Source of the DNA: Blastococcus sp. TF02A-30 | GTDB taxonomy: Bacteria > Actinomycetota > Actinomycetes > Mycobacteriales > Geodermatophilaceae | Length of the DNA: 64,000 nt | Direction: 5' to 3' | Assembly (NCBI RefSeq): GCF_003319185.1 | Contig: NZ_QOHJ01000006.1 | Coordinates: 124,001-188,000 of the forward strand | Shown here: positions 35,285-43,238 of the stretch, piece after piece | How the letters are laid out: each line of letters starts with the position of its first letter | Numbering within the stretch: the first letter of the stretch is position 1 | Position numbers and translations under genes: made by a program | The notes under the pieces: generated by a model | What the model was told of the DNA's origin: nothing | What the model saw: the letters and a program-made list of their open reading frames with translations, nothing else | Databases searched by the model: none

Positions 35285-36781
35285 TCAGCCCCGGAGGGGA
35301 TCGGGTGGAGCGACGTCGTCCAGCCACGGCGGGTCGGGCTCGGGCTCGTGGTACCAGCCCGGCGGACGGGTGGACCTGGTGACACCCGATGGCGTGCGGA
35401 CGACCAGCCGGCCGTCGGTGAGCCGGGTGAACGACCAGCCGGGCGCGAAGGTCTTGATGCGGTGGTGCCGCCGGCACAGGCAGCAGAGGTTCCAGCAGGC
35501 GGTCTGCCCGCCGGCGCCGTGCGCGCGCACGTGGTCGATGTCGCAGCGTCCGGCACGCCGCCGGCAGCCCGGCATCCGGCAGTGCCGGTCGCGGGTGGTG
35601 GTGAGCCGGCATTGCGCGGCGGACGGTCGGTAACCCGGCCTGGCCGGTGGAGAGTGGAGGCCAGGACCGTCACCGGTGGCTGCCGCGCGGCCGGTCCGGC
35701 GGCGGACCTGCCGGCCGGTGCCCGCTCCGCGCCGCAGCTCGGCGCGGGTGGCCACGGCCAGCGTCTCCCCGGTGACCGGGTCGTCGATGGCGATGCGGAT
35801 CGATCCGCCGGGCGGGGGCGGTCCGAGACGGAGCATGCCGAGGGAGGCGAGCAGCGCCCGGCACTGGGCGGCGGAGACCAGCTGCCCGTCCAGCTCGGCG
35901 GGCTGCGCCCCGTCGGGCGCGTCGCCCCGGAGCGCCGGCAGTGCTGCGTGGATGACCAGGTGCGCAGTCACGGGCGGGCGCCGGGTGTCCCACGGCCGCA
36001 GGATCAGGTCCAGTGCCGCGGTGGAGCGGAGCACGCCGATCGGCCGGTCGTCGCCGTCAGCTCGCATCCACCGGGCGTACCGGTCGGCGGCGTCCCGCGC
36101 GGCGTGCACCGCCGGTACCGGGCCCTCGATGATCAACCGGCCCAGGCCATCGGCCGTGCGCTCGACGTGCACGTCGGCCTTCCGCTCCGCCTCGCGGCGG
36201 CGGCGCTCCTTGGCCGCGGCATCCAGCCGGTAGAGGTGGTAGCGCGCCCGGTCGGCCAGGCGCGACGGCGGGCAGTCCTCGGCGCGGGGGAGCACCCGAG
36301 CCTGCACCTCGGCGGCCACGCCGTCGGAGGCGTCGCCGAGCAGGTCGAGCAGGATCCGGGCCTTGCGCACGGTCAGCCGTCCGGCGTAGAGCTCCGACCA
36401 GGTCGGTGCCAGCTTCGTGGTGAGCAGGATCGACTCGGCGGCCAGCCGGCTCGCCTCGGTCTCCGAGCAGCGGCGGATGACGGCCAGCTCGGAGACGAAG
36501 TCGTCGGCGACGTCGGCCAGCGCCGCCGGTCGCGCCGCCCGCGTGTCAGGTCCGGCGGCACCCCGGTCGCCGGACGCGGCGTCGCGCTCGACCGAGCGCC
36601 GGCGCGCGAGCTCGGCGATCGTCGCGGCTTGCCAGGCGTGCTCGCGGGCCATGCGGGCGTCGGTCGACCAGATGTCGCAGACCAGCTCGAACTCGGCCGA
36701 CCGCGGGGAGGCGACCTCGGCCGGCAGCACGGGGATCGGCTCGCCGAGCTCCGGTGCCGGCGGCACCGCTCCGTCCTCCAT
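35285..36781 (-). CDS. DUF222/HNH-endonuclease-domain protein (13E12 type)
   Basis: A 498-residue protein with the actinobacterial DUF222 region (about 30-330) and a C-terminal HNH domain: CRMPGCRRRAGRCDIDHVRAHGAGG then a NLCCLCRRHHRIK segment, with the Cys pairs and the DH and H of an active HNH/zinc site. Such genes occur in many copies in Mycobacterium (13E12 repeats) and Geodermatophilaceae; the function is unproven, and some lie near mobile DNA. No inteins, transposase or repeats flank this one. TAGGTT sits six bases before the ATG, so it appears leaderless. It is divergent from the SOS cassette. Confidence 0.87.
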   Translation of the reverse strand: MEDGAVPPAPELGEPIPVLPAEVASPRSAEFELVCDIWSTDARMAREHAWQAATIAELARRRSVERDAASGDRGAAGPDTRAARPAALADVADDFVSELAVIRRCSETEASRLAAESILLTTKLAPTWSELYAGRLTVRKARILLDLLGDASDGVAAEVQARVLPRAEDCPPSRLADRARYHLYRLDAAAKERRRREAERKADVHVERTADGLGRLIIEGPVPAVHAARDAADRYARWMRADGDDRPIGVLRSTAALDLILRPWDTRRPPVTAHLVIHAALPALRGDAPDGAQPAELDGQLVSAAQCRALLASLGMLRLGPPPPGGSIRIAIDDPVTGETLAVATRAELRRGAGTGRQVRRRTGRAAATGDGPGLHSPPARPGYRPSAAQCRLTTTRDRHCRMPGCRRRAGRCDIDHVRAHGAGGQTACWNLCCLCRRHHRIKTFAPGWSFTRLTDGRLVVRTPSGVTRSTRPPGWYHEPEPDPPWLDDVAPPDPLRG

Positions 36782-36787
36782 GCACCG

Positions 36788-36793
36788 AACCTA
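36788..36793 (-). promoter_or_regulatory. Probable -10 hexamer of leaderless DUF222/HNH gene
   Basis: TAGGTT on the minus strand followed by six bases and the ATG at 36781. The same hexamer and spacing precede glpK. Confidence 0.5.
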
Positions 36794-36844
36794 GGGAGGG
36801 GGTCCGACAGTTCTCCGCCGGTCCGCGGTCGTGCGTGCGCCGTC

Positions 36845-36873
36845 TTGACGGCGCGACCGGCCTCCGGTCTACT
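36845..36873 (+). promoter_or_regulatory. Promoter of the SOS cassette
   Basis: TTGACG (36845-36850), a 17-base spacer, and TCTACT (36868-36873) resemble a sigma-70-type -35/-10 pair. The LexA box begins four bases after the -10, so bound repressor would cover the transcription start. Confidence 0.55.
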
Positions 36874-36876
36874 GGA

Positions 36877-36904
36877 CGTCGTTCGAACACGCGTTCGAAC
36901 GACG
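36877..36904. promoter_or_regulatory. LexA-binding SOS box before the DUF6504-HEPN-dnaE2 cassette
   Basis: The core at 36883-36898 is TCGAAC, ACGC, GTTCGA, an exact match to the actinobacterial SOS consensus TCGAAC-N4-GTTCGA. The symmetry extends to a perfect 12-bp inverted repeat (CGTCGTTCGAAC and its complement) around the four-base centre. It lies about 100 bp before the first start codon. Confidence 0.9.
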
Positions 36905-37002
36905 GTCTGCGATCCACCGGATCCGCCGCCGTTCCCGGATCTTCCCCTCCGGGGCGGTGGCCCGGTGGGCGCGGCGGGGGACGAGGCGTGGGGAGGTCGG
37001 CC

Positions 37003-37338
37003 ATGAGCCGGGTGCTGGGTGAGGTCGTCGGCCGGGTCGACGAGGCGGTCGGCGAGGAGGTGCAGGTCGAACGCGGTCCGCTGGGGCCGGCGCAGTTCTG
37101 GCGCGGGCCGTCCCGCTACGTGGTGGGGGAGCTGCTCGACTCGTGGCGCGAGACGGCGCCGTGGTGGCAGCGCGGCGGCGGGTCCGGTGGCGCCTCGGCC
37201 GACCTGGTCGCCCCCCGGGAGGTCTGGCGGGTGGAGGCGGTCCGGGCCGGGCGGTCGCGGATGAGCTTCGCCGGGGTGTTCGACCTGTCCTGGGACGCGG
37301 CGGCCAACCGCTGGTGGCTCGTGCGGGTGCACGACTGA
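37003..37338 (+). CDS. DUF6504-like small protein of the SOS cassette
   Basis: A 111-residue protein. The core RPVVGELLDSWRETAPWW-type region (here SRYVVGELLDSWRETAPWW), then EVWRVEAV and NRWWLVRVHD at the C-terminus, match DUF6504 as I recall it. That domain is also found as the C-terminal tail of actinobacterial ImuB-type polymerases. Here it is a free-standing protein, and no imuB lies nearby. GGGAGG stands six bases before the ATG. It is first in the LexA-controlled unit and its stop shares one base with the next start (TGATG). I infer a DnaE2-accessory role, perhaps replacing the ImuB tail. Confidence 0.75.
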   Translation: MSRVLGEVVGRVDEAVGEEVQVERGPLGPAQFWRGPSRYVVGELLDSWRETAPWWQRGGGSGGASADLVAPREVWRVEAVRAGRSRMSFAGVFDLSWDAAANRWWLVRVHD

Positions 37339-37847
37339 TGGGCGCCGCACGCGCCGTCCCGGCCGGCCAGCTGCCCCTGCCCCCGGCGCTGCCCGCCGCG
37401 GCCGCCACGCTGCTCGACCAGGCCCACCGCGGACTGGCCGAGGCCACGGCGACCGCCGATCCCCGCCTGCGGTACGCCACCGCGCACCTGGGTGCGCTGC
37501 GGGCCGCGGCCGCGGTGCTGGCCGCCCGCACCCGTCCCGAGTCCGGGCGGCGCCGGCCGCGCAGCGCCTGGGACCTGCTCGGCCAGGTCGCCCCCGAGCT
37601 GGGGGAGTGGGCCACCTTCTTCGCCGCCGGCGCGGCCAAGCGCGCGGCCGCCGAGGCGGGGCTCTCCTCCGCGGTCACCGAGCGGGAGGCCGACGACCTG
37701 GTCCGCGACGTCGGTGCCTTCCTCGCCGTCGTGGAGAGCTGCCTGAGCGTGCTCGCCGAGCCGGCCTACCCCCGGCCGCAGCTCGTCGGCGGCACCACGG
37801 CGACCGGCGCCCGGTCCGATTCCCGATCCTCGTCCCGCCGGCGGTGA
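37338..37847 (+). CDS. SAV_6107-like HEPN-type protein of the SOS cassette
   Basis: A 169-residue all-helical protein. AAATLLDQAHRGLAEATATADPRLRYATAHLGALRAAAAVLA and AWDLLGQVAPELGEWATFFAAGAAKRAAAE (landmarks) match the SAV_6107 family, classed as HEPN-like; the classical RxxxxH RNase motif is not evident, so it is more likely a binding or scaffold protein than a nuclease. The start overlaps the previous stop (TGATG) and its own stop overlaps dnaE2 as GTGA, so its output is tied to the polymerase. The Ser/Arg-rich C-terminus looks disordered. A role in DnaE2 mutagenesis is inference from linkage and LexA control. Confidence 0.75.
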   Translation: MGAARAVPAGQLPLPPALPAAAATLLDQAHRGLAEATATADPRLRYATAHLGALRAAAAVLAARTRPESGRRRPRSAWDLLGQVAPELGEWATFFAAGAAKRAAAEAGLSSAVTEREADDLVRDVGAFLAVVESCLSVLAEPAYPRPQLVGGTTATGARSDSRSSSRRR

Positions 37848-40800
37848 GCGACCCCTTCGTCCACCTGCACGTCGCGTCGGGCTACTCCATGCGGTACGGG
37901 GCCAACCACCCCGCCGACCTGGTCGCCCGGGCCGCCGAGCACGGCATGAGCGCGTTGGCCCTCACCGACCGCGACGGGCTGTACGGGGCGGTGAAGTTCG
38001 CGCTGGCCTGCCGGTCGGCCGGGGTGCGGCCGATCTTCGGCGTCGACCTCGCGGTCGCCCCCGGTGCGGACGGCACGGTGCCGCCCGCGCTCGCGCACGC
38101 CCTCGGGGGCGCGTCCTCCGGTGCGCGGCCGTCGCGGCTGCGCACCGCGCCGGCGCCCGCGCACGGCCGCCGCTCGCCGGCGCGGGGCGGGGCCAGCGTC
38201 GACCCGCGGCTGCCCCGGGTCACCTTCCTCGCCCGCGACGGCGCCGGCTGGCGGTCGCTGTGCCGGCTCACCAGCGCCACCCACCTGCGCGGCACGCGGG
38301 GGGAGCCGGTGAGCTCGCTGGCCACCGCCGCCGAGCACGCCGCCGGACTGGTCGCGCTGCTCGGCCCCGACTCGCCGGTGGGCCGGGCGCTGCTCGCCGG
38401 GCGGGCCGACCTCGCCGCGGCCCAGCTGGACGTCTGGCGTGCCGCCTTCGGGCCGCACGTCGTCCTGGAGCTGGTGCACCACCGCGGCCGGGGTGACCGG
38501 CAGCGCGCGCAGGCGATGCTCCGGTTCGCCACCGAGCAAGGTGTGCCGGTCGTGCTCAGCAACGCCGTCCGGTACGCCGACGCCCTCGACGCCCCCACCG
38601 CCGACGTCCTCGACGCCGCGCGCCGGCTGGTCCCGCTCGCGGAGCGGAACGTCGACCGGCGCACCGCCGAGGGCTACCTGAAGTCGGGCAAGGAGATGGC
38701 CGAGGTGGCCGAGGACCTCACCGGTCCCGACCGCGAGGCCGCGCTCCGGCTGCTCGAGCGCACCGCCCGGCTGGCCGAGCAGTGCGCCGTCGACATCCGC
38801 GAGGACCTCGGCATCGGCAGCGTCCGCTACCCCGAGCTCGACGTCGTCACCACCCCCGCGGAGCGGGGGATGGGCCCCTCGCAGGTGCTGCGCGCCCGTT
38901 GCGAGGCCGGCCTCGGCCGGCGCGGCATGCCGCTGACCGAGCGGGTGCGGGTCCGGCTGGAGGAGGAGCTGGAGGTCATCGACTCCCTCGGCTACCCCTC
39001 CTACTTCCTCACCGTCGCCGACGTGGTCGACCTCATCAAGAGCTTGAGGGTCCGCGCCGCCGCGCGGGGGTCGGGCGCCGGCAGCCTGGTCACCTACCTG
39101 CTCGGCATCTCCGACGTCGACCCGATCCGCTACGGCCTGCTGATGGAGCGGTTCCTCTCCCCGCTGCGCCACCAGCTGCCCGACATCGACATCGACGTGG
39201 AGTCCGCCCGCCGGATGGAGGTCTACGACGCCGTCCTCGACCGGTTCGGCGCCGACCGGGTCAGCTGCATCTCGATGATGGACACCTACCGGGTGCGGCA
39301 CGCCATCCGCGACGTCGGCGCCGCGCTGGGGCTGCCCCCGGCCGAGATCGACGCCGTCGCCAAGGCCTTCCCGCACATCCGGGCCAACCAGGTGCACGCC
39401 GCGCTCAAGGACCTCCCGGAGCTGCGGGCCAGCCGGTACGGCTCGAAGCGGGCCGGCGGCACCGGTGACCTCGACCTGCTCTTCGACCTGGCCTCCCGGC
39501 TCGACGGGCTGCCCCGCCACATCGCGCTGCACCCGTGCGGGGTGCTGCTCTCCGACGCCACGCTGCTCGACCGCACCCCGGTCGAGAGCAGCTACCTCGG
39601 CTACCCGATGAGCCAGTTCGACAAGGACGACGTCGAGGAGCTCGGGCTGCTCAAGCTCGACCTGCTGGGCATCCGGATGCAGTCGGCGATCGCGCACGCC
39701 CTCGACGAGGTCGCGCGGGTCGACGGCGAGACCGTCGACATCGACGCCGTCCCGCGCGACGACCCGACGACCTTCGAGCTGATCCGCTCGACCCGCACGC
39801 TCGGCATGTTCCAGATCGAGTCGCCGGGGCAGCGCGAGCTGGTCGGCAAGTTCGGCCCGCAGACCTTCGAGGACATCATCGTCGACATCTCGCTGTTCCG
39901 GCCCGGGCCGGTGAAGAGCGACATGGTCACCCCGTTCCTCATGGCCCGGAACGGCTGGCGGGAGACCGTCTACCCGCACCCCGACCTGGAGTTCGCGCTC
40001 GCCGAGACCGCGGGCGTCGTGGTCTTCCACGAGCAGGTGCTGCAGGTGGTGTCCCGGATGACCGGCTGCTCGCTGGCGGAGGCCGACGAGGTCCGGCGGG
40101 CGCTGGGGGAGAAGGACGCCCACCCGGAGGTGCGCACCTGGTTCGTGCCGCGCGCGCTGGAGGCCGGCTACCCGGTGGAGGTGGCCGAGCAGGTGTGGGA
40201 GGTGCTGGTCGCCTTCGGCTCGTTCGGCTTCTGCAAGGCGCACGCGGCGGCGTTCGCGCTGCCCACCTACCAGTCGGCCTGGCTCAAGGCGCACCACCCG
40301 GCGGCGTTCCTCGCCGGGGTGCTCACCCACGACCCCGGCATGTACCCGAAGCGGCTGATCCTCGACGACGCCCGCAACTTCGGCGTCCGGGTGCTCGGCC
40401 TCGACGTCAACGCCTCCGGGGCCACCTACCGCATCGAGCGGGTGGACCATGACCCTGAGCTGGAGGGTGAGGGTTGGCGGCGTCCGGACTGGATGCCCGC
40501 CTCGATGCCCGATCCCTCCCGCTACGGCATCCGGCTGGCGCTGGCCGACGTGAAGGGCATCTCCGACGACGAGGTGGCCCGGATCGTCGAGGGCCAGCCC
40601 TACCGCTCGCTGGCCGACTTCTGGGCCCGCGCGTCGGTGTCCCGGCCGGTGGTCGAGCGGCTGGTGCTCGCCGGCGGCTTCGACTCCCTCTACGGGTTCG
40701 GCATCCGCGACCGCGAGTCCCGGCGCCCGGCGCACCGCCGCCACCAGGTGACCCGCCGCGACCTGCTGCTGCAGATCGGCGAGCTGGACCGGTGGAGCCG

Positions 40801-41596
40801 CAGCGGGGCCAGGGCCGGGTCGGCCGGCCAGCTCAGCCTCGACCTCATGGGCATGGAGGGGGCCGGGCCGGAGGCCGGCGCCGAGGAGGCGGGGCTGGGA
40901 TGGGCCGAGGGCAGCGGGCTGCCGGAGTTCACCGACGCCGAGCTGGTCCGCGCCGAGCTGGAGGTGCTGGGCCTGGACGCCAGCCGGCACGTCGTCGACT
41001 TCTACAAGCCGTTCCTGGCCGCGCTGGGCGCCGTCCCGGCGGGGGAGCTGCTGGGCTGCCGCAGCGGCTCGGAGGTGCTGGTCGCCGGCGTCAAGGTGGC
41101 CACCCAGACACCACCGATCCGCTCGGGCCGCCGGGTGGTCTTCGTGACCCTGGACGACGGCAGCGGGTGCACCGACTCCACCTTCTTCGAGGACGCCCAG
41201 GGGCCCTACGCCGCGACCGTCTTCCACTCGTGGCTGCTGGTCATCCGCGGGGTGCTGCGCCGCACCGGCCCGCGCGGGGTGTCGCTGCGGGCCACCGGCG
41301 CGTGGGAGCTGCCGGCGCTGCACGAGGCGTGGGAGACCGGCGGGCTGGACGCGGTGCGCGAGCTGATGGTCGCGCCGGGGGAGATCACCGAGCAGGCCAT
41401 CTCCGGGGCCGCCGCGTCGCGGAGCAGCCGGCCGGTGGTGGTCAAGCCGGTGCTCGTGCACCCGACGGGCTTCCGGATGTCGCCCTACGCCGACATCAAG
41501 CCCGCCGGCGACGACGCGGCGACCGCCGCCCGACGGGCAGCGGCCGCCCCACCGCGCAAGCTCTGGCACTCCAGCCCGGGCAGCTCCGGGCACTGA
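37844..41596 (+). CDS. dnaE2: Error-prone DNA polymerase III alpha subunit (DnaE2)
   Basis: A 1250-residue C-family DNA polymerase. An N-terminal PHP domain starts at HLHVASGYS (His7, His9). The polymerase catalytic residues are Asp449/Asp451 in PDIDID (446-451) and Asp606 in LLKLDLLG. KAHAAAFALPTYQSAWLKAHHPAAF is the conserved thumb/tau-facing segment, and an OB fold (VLVAGVKVATQTPPIRSGRRVVFVTLDDG region) lies near the C-terminus. It lacks the long C-terminal tau-binding tail of replicative DnaE1. It is about 130 residues longer than many DnaE2 proteins, with an Ala/Arg/Pro-rich insert around residues 80-125. The LexA box upstream and coupled DUF6504/HEPN genes mark it as the SOS translesion enzyme. 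Confidence 0.9.
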   Translation: MSDPFVHLHVASGYSMRYGANHPADLVARAAEHGMSALALTDRDGLYGAVKFALACRSAGVRPIFGVDLAVAPGADGTVPPALAHALGGASSGARPSRLRTAPAPAHGRRSPARGGASVDPRLPRVTFLARDGAGWRSLCRLTSATHLRGTRGEPVSSLATAAEHAAGLVALLGPDSPVGRALLAGRADLAAAQLDVWRAAFGPHVVLELVHHRGRGDRQRAQAMLRFATEQGVPVVLSNAVRYADALDAPTADVLDAARRLVPLAERNVDRRTAEGYLKSGKEMAEVAEDLTGPDREAALRLLERTARLAEQCAVDIREDLGIGSVRYPELDVVTTPAERGMGPSQVLRARCEAGLGRRGMPLTERVRVRLEEELEVIDSLGYPSYFLTVADVVDLIKSLRVRAAARGSGAGSLVTYLLGISDVDPIRYGLLMERFLSPLRHQLPDIDIDVESARRMEVYDAVLDRFGADRVSCISMMDTYRVRHAIRDVGAALGLPPAEIDAVAKAFPHIRANQVHAALKDLPELRASRYGSKRAGGTGDLDLLFDLASRLDGLPRHIALHPCGVLLSDATLLDRTPVESSYLGYPMSQFDKDDVEELGLLKLDLLGIRMQSAIAHALDEVARVDGETVDIDAVPRDDPTTFELIRSTRTLGMFQIESPGQRELVGKFGPQTFEDIIVDISLFRPGPVKSDMVTPFLMARNGWRETVYPHPDLEFALAETAGVVVFHEQVLQVVSRMTGCSLAEADEVRRALGEKDAHPEVRTWFVPRALEAGYPVEVAEQVWEVLVAFGSFGFCKAHAAAFALPTYQSAWLKAHHPAAFLAGVLTHDPGMYPKRLILDDARNFGVRVLGLDVNASGATYRIERVDHDPELEGEGWRRPDWMPASMPDPSRYGIRLALADVKGISDDEVARIVEGQPYRSLADFWARASVSRPVVERLVLAGGFDSLYGFGIRDRESRRPAHRRHQVTRRDLLLQIGELDRWSRSGARAGSAGQLSLDLMGMEGAGPEAGAEEAGLGWAEGSGLPEFTDAELVRAELEVLGLDASRHVVDFYKPFLAALGAVPAGELLGCRSGSEVLVAGVKVATQTPPIRSGRRVVFVTLDDGSGCTDSTFFEDAQGPYAATVFHSWLLVIRGVLRRTGPRGVSLRATGAWELPALHEAWETGGLDAVRELMVAPGEITEQAISGAAASRSSRPVVVKPVLVHPTGFRMSPYADIKPAGDDAATAARRAAAAPPRKLWHSSPGSSGH

Positions 41597-41611
41597 AGGC
41601 CGGTGGCGAGC

Positions 41612-41806
41612 TCAGCCGTTGCTGTCCTCGCCGTCGGTGGCGTCCTCGACCTCCTGCTCGGCGTCGTCGACGCCCTCCTCGATGTTCTGCTCCACGTCGT
41701 CGTCGACGACGTCCGAGCCGCAGGCGACGGTGGTGAGCGACGCGGCGGCGATCGCGAACGCGGCCATCGTGGCGCGCAGCGGGCGGGGACGGGTGGACCT
41801 GGGCAT
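41612..41806 (-). CDS. Small secreted lipoprotein, acidic
   Basis: A 64-residue predicted lipoprotein: a basic N-terminus, a hydrophobic stretch AFAIAAASLTTVAC ending in a lipobox Cys (about 29), and a mature tail of about 35 residues that is mostly Asp/Glu (DDDVEQNIEEGVDDAEQEVE). The ATG has GAGGAG five bases upstream, supporting a real gene despite its size. It lies 15 bases after dnaE2 in convergent orientation, and divergent from the VOC gene. The acidic tail may bind cations or cell-wall amines; no function is known to me. Similar short acidic lipoproteins are common in actinomycetes. Confidence 0.7.
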   Translation of the reverse strand: MPRSTRPRPLRATMAAFAIAAASLTTVACGSDVVDDDVEQNIEEGVDDAEQEVEDATDGEDSNG

Positions 41807-41955
41807 GGCGGCTCCTCGTCGACGGAACTGTTTCCGGGAGGGAGTGCCCGGCCACCGCGGGTCGGCAAACGATCACGGGCCGGCACGCCGATGAGTCGGG
41901 GACCGTCGGGCCGTCCTACCTCCGGCAGCACCACGACGGCGAGAGGACGACGACG

Positions 41956-42450
41956 ATGCCCCAGCAGATCCCGTGCCTGTGGTTCGACGGTCAGGCGGAG
42001 CAGGCCGCGCAGCTCTACACCTCGGTCTTCCCGAACTCCAGCATCGGCCGGATCACCCGCTACGGCCCCGACATGCCGCCCCCGATGAGGGAGGGCGACG
42101 TCCTGACGGTGGACTTTGTCCTCGACGGCCGGCCGTACACCGCCCTCAACGGGGGGCCGCAGTTCCCGTTCAGCGAGGCGGTCTCGATCCAGGTCGTCTG
42201 CGCCGACCAGGAGGAGGTCGACCACTACTGGTACGGCCTGATGGAGGGCGGCGGCGAGGAGAGCATGTGCGGCTGGCTCAAGGACCGGTTCGGCTTCTCC
42301 TGGCAGGTCTTCCCTGAGGAGCTGCTGGCCCTGACCAACGACCCCGATCCGGGCCGTGCGCAGCGGGCCACCCAGGCGATGCTGCAGATGCGCCGCATCG
42401 ACCTCGCCGAGATCCGGCGGGCCGCCGACGCCGTCCCGGCCGAGGCGTAG
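41956..42450 (+). CDS. VOC-superfamily protein (PhnB/3-demethylubiquinone-like)
   Basis: A 164-residue VOC-fold protein: PCLWFDGQAEQAAQLYTSVFPNS at the start, FVLDGRPYTALNGGPQFPFSEAVSIQVVC in the middle, and CGWLKDRFGFSWQVFPEEL near the end. These match the PhnB-like group often labelled 3-demethylubiquinone-9 methyltransferase, although no methyltransferase fold is present and the true role is unknown (possible resistance or isomerase function). A GAGAGGA purine stretch lies about nine bases before the ATG. It stands alone, 62 bases before the methyltransferase gene. Confidence 0.87.
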   Translation: MPQQIPCLWFDGQAEQAAQLYTSVFPNSSIGRITRYGPDMPPPMREGDVLTVDFVLDGRPYTALNGGPQFPFSEAVSIQVVCADQEEVDHYWYGLMEGGGEESMCGWLKDRFGFSWQVFPEELLALTNDPDPGRAQRATQAMLQMRRIDLAEIRRAADAVPAEA

Positions 42451-42500
42451 GAACCCGGCGGCGCCCACCGCGGGGATGGGTGGGCGCCGCCGCCCGCCAC

Positions 42501-42506
42501 TAGGCT
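42501..42506 (+). promoter_or_regulatory. Probable -10 hexamer of leaderless methyltransferase gene
   Basis: TAGGCT followed by six bases and the GTG at 42513. It is the same hexamer as at the Rv2175c-like gene. Confidence 0.5.
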
Positions 42507-42512
42507 CGCGAC

Positions 42513-43238
42513 GTGCCGACAGCCCCCGCCTCGCCGTCTGAGCAGACCTCCCCGCGCGGGGCGGCCGTCTGGGCGGCGCTCGACCCGGTGGTCTCCGCCG
42601 GCGCCCCGCTGCGGGTGCTCGACGTCGGCGGCGGCAGCGGCATCTTCGCCGTCCCGCTGGCCCGCGCCGGTCACCAGGTGACCGTCGTCGACCCGAGCGC
42701 CGACGCCCTGGCCACGCTCGCCCGCCGGGCGGCCACCGCCGGCGTCGGCGGGGCCGTCCGCGGCGTGCAGGGCGACGGCGACCTGCTGCACGAGGTGCTC
42801 GGCGGCGAGGCCGGCGACGGCGGCTACGACCTCGCCCTGTGCCACTCGGTGCTCGAGGTGGTCGACGACCCCGCGGTGACCCTCCGCGAGATCGCGCGGG
42901 CGGTGCGCCCCGGCGGGCAGGTCAGCGTGGCCACGGCCAACCGTGCCGGCGCCGTCCTCGCCCGGGCCGCCGCCGGGCACCCGGTCGAGGCGCTCGCCCT
43001 CCTCGAGGGGCGCGACACCGCCCGCCGCCGGTTCGCCCCGGACGACCTCCTCGCCCTCGTCGAGGGCGCCGGCCTGACCCCCGGCCCCTGGCGCGGCGTC
43101 GGCGTCGTCGCCGACCTGCTGGACGCCGCCTCCGGTGCCGACCCCGACGCCGTCCGGGCGCTCGAGCTGGCGCTGGCCGGCGTCTCGCCCTACCGCGACG
43201 TCGCCACCGGCCTGCACGTCCTCGCCACCCGGCCGTGA
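42513..43238 (+). CDS. Class I SAM-dependent methyltransferase
   Basis: A 241-residue Rossmann-fold methyltransferase. Motif I is VLDVGGGSGIFAVPLA (SAM loop), motif II is VTVVDPSADALATLARRA, and the acidic YDLALCHSVLEVVDDP follows. The sequence resembles CmoM/SmtA-type enzymes found in the actinobacterial dcw neighbourhood, but the substrate (tRNA or small molecule) is uncertain. A TAGGCT hexamer six bases before the GTG indicates a leaderless mRNA. Its stop overlaps the next gene as GTGA, so the two are co-translated. Confidence 0.85.
   Translation: MPTAPASPSEQTSPRGAAVWAALDPVVSAGAPLRVLDVGGGSGIFAVPLARAGHQVTVVDPSADALATLARRAATAGVGGAVRGVQGDGDLLHEVLGGEAGDGGYDLALCHSVLEVVDDPAVTLREIARAVRPGGQVSVATANRAGAVLARAAAGHPVEALALLEGRDTARRRFAPDDLLALVEGAGLTPGPWRGVGVVADLLDAASGADPDAVRALELALAGVSPYRDVATGLHVLATRP

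Noticed and set aside
35285-36781. Mobile intron, intein or retro-element signal from the HNH domain
   Set aside because: No flanking repeats, reverse transcriptase or split host gene; the DUF222-HNH arrangement is a common resident actinobacterial gene family.
36754-37002. Upstream extension of the DUF6504-like frame
   Set aside because: It would place the LexA box and promoter inside the coding region; the ATG at 37003 has a good GGGAGG site.
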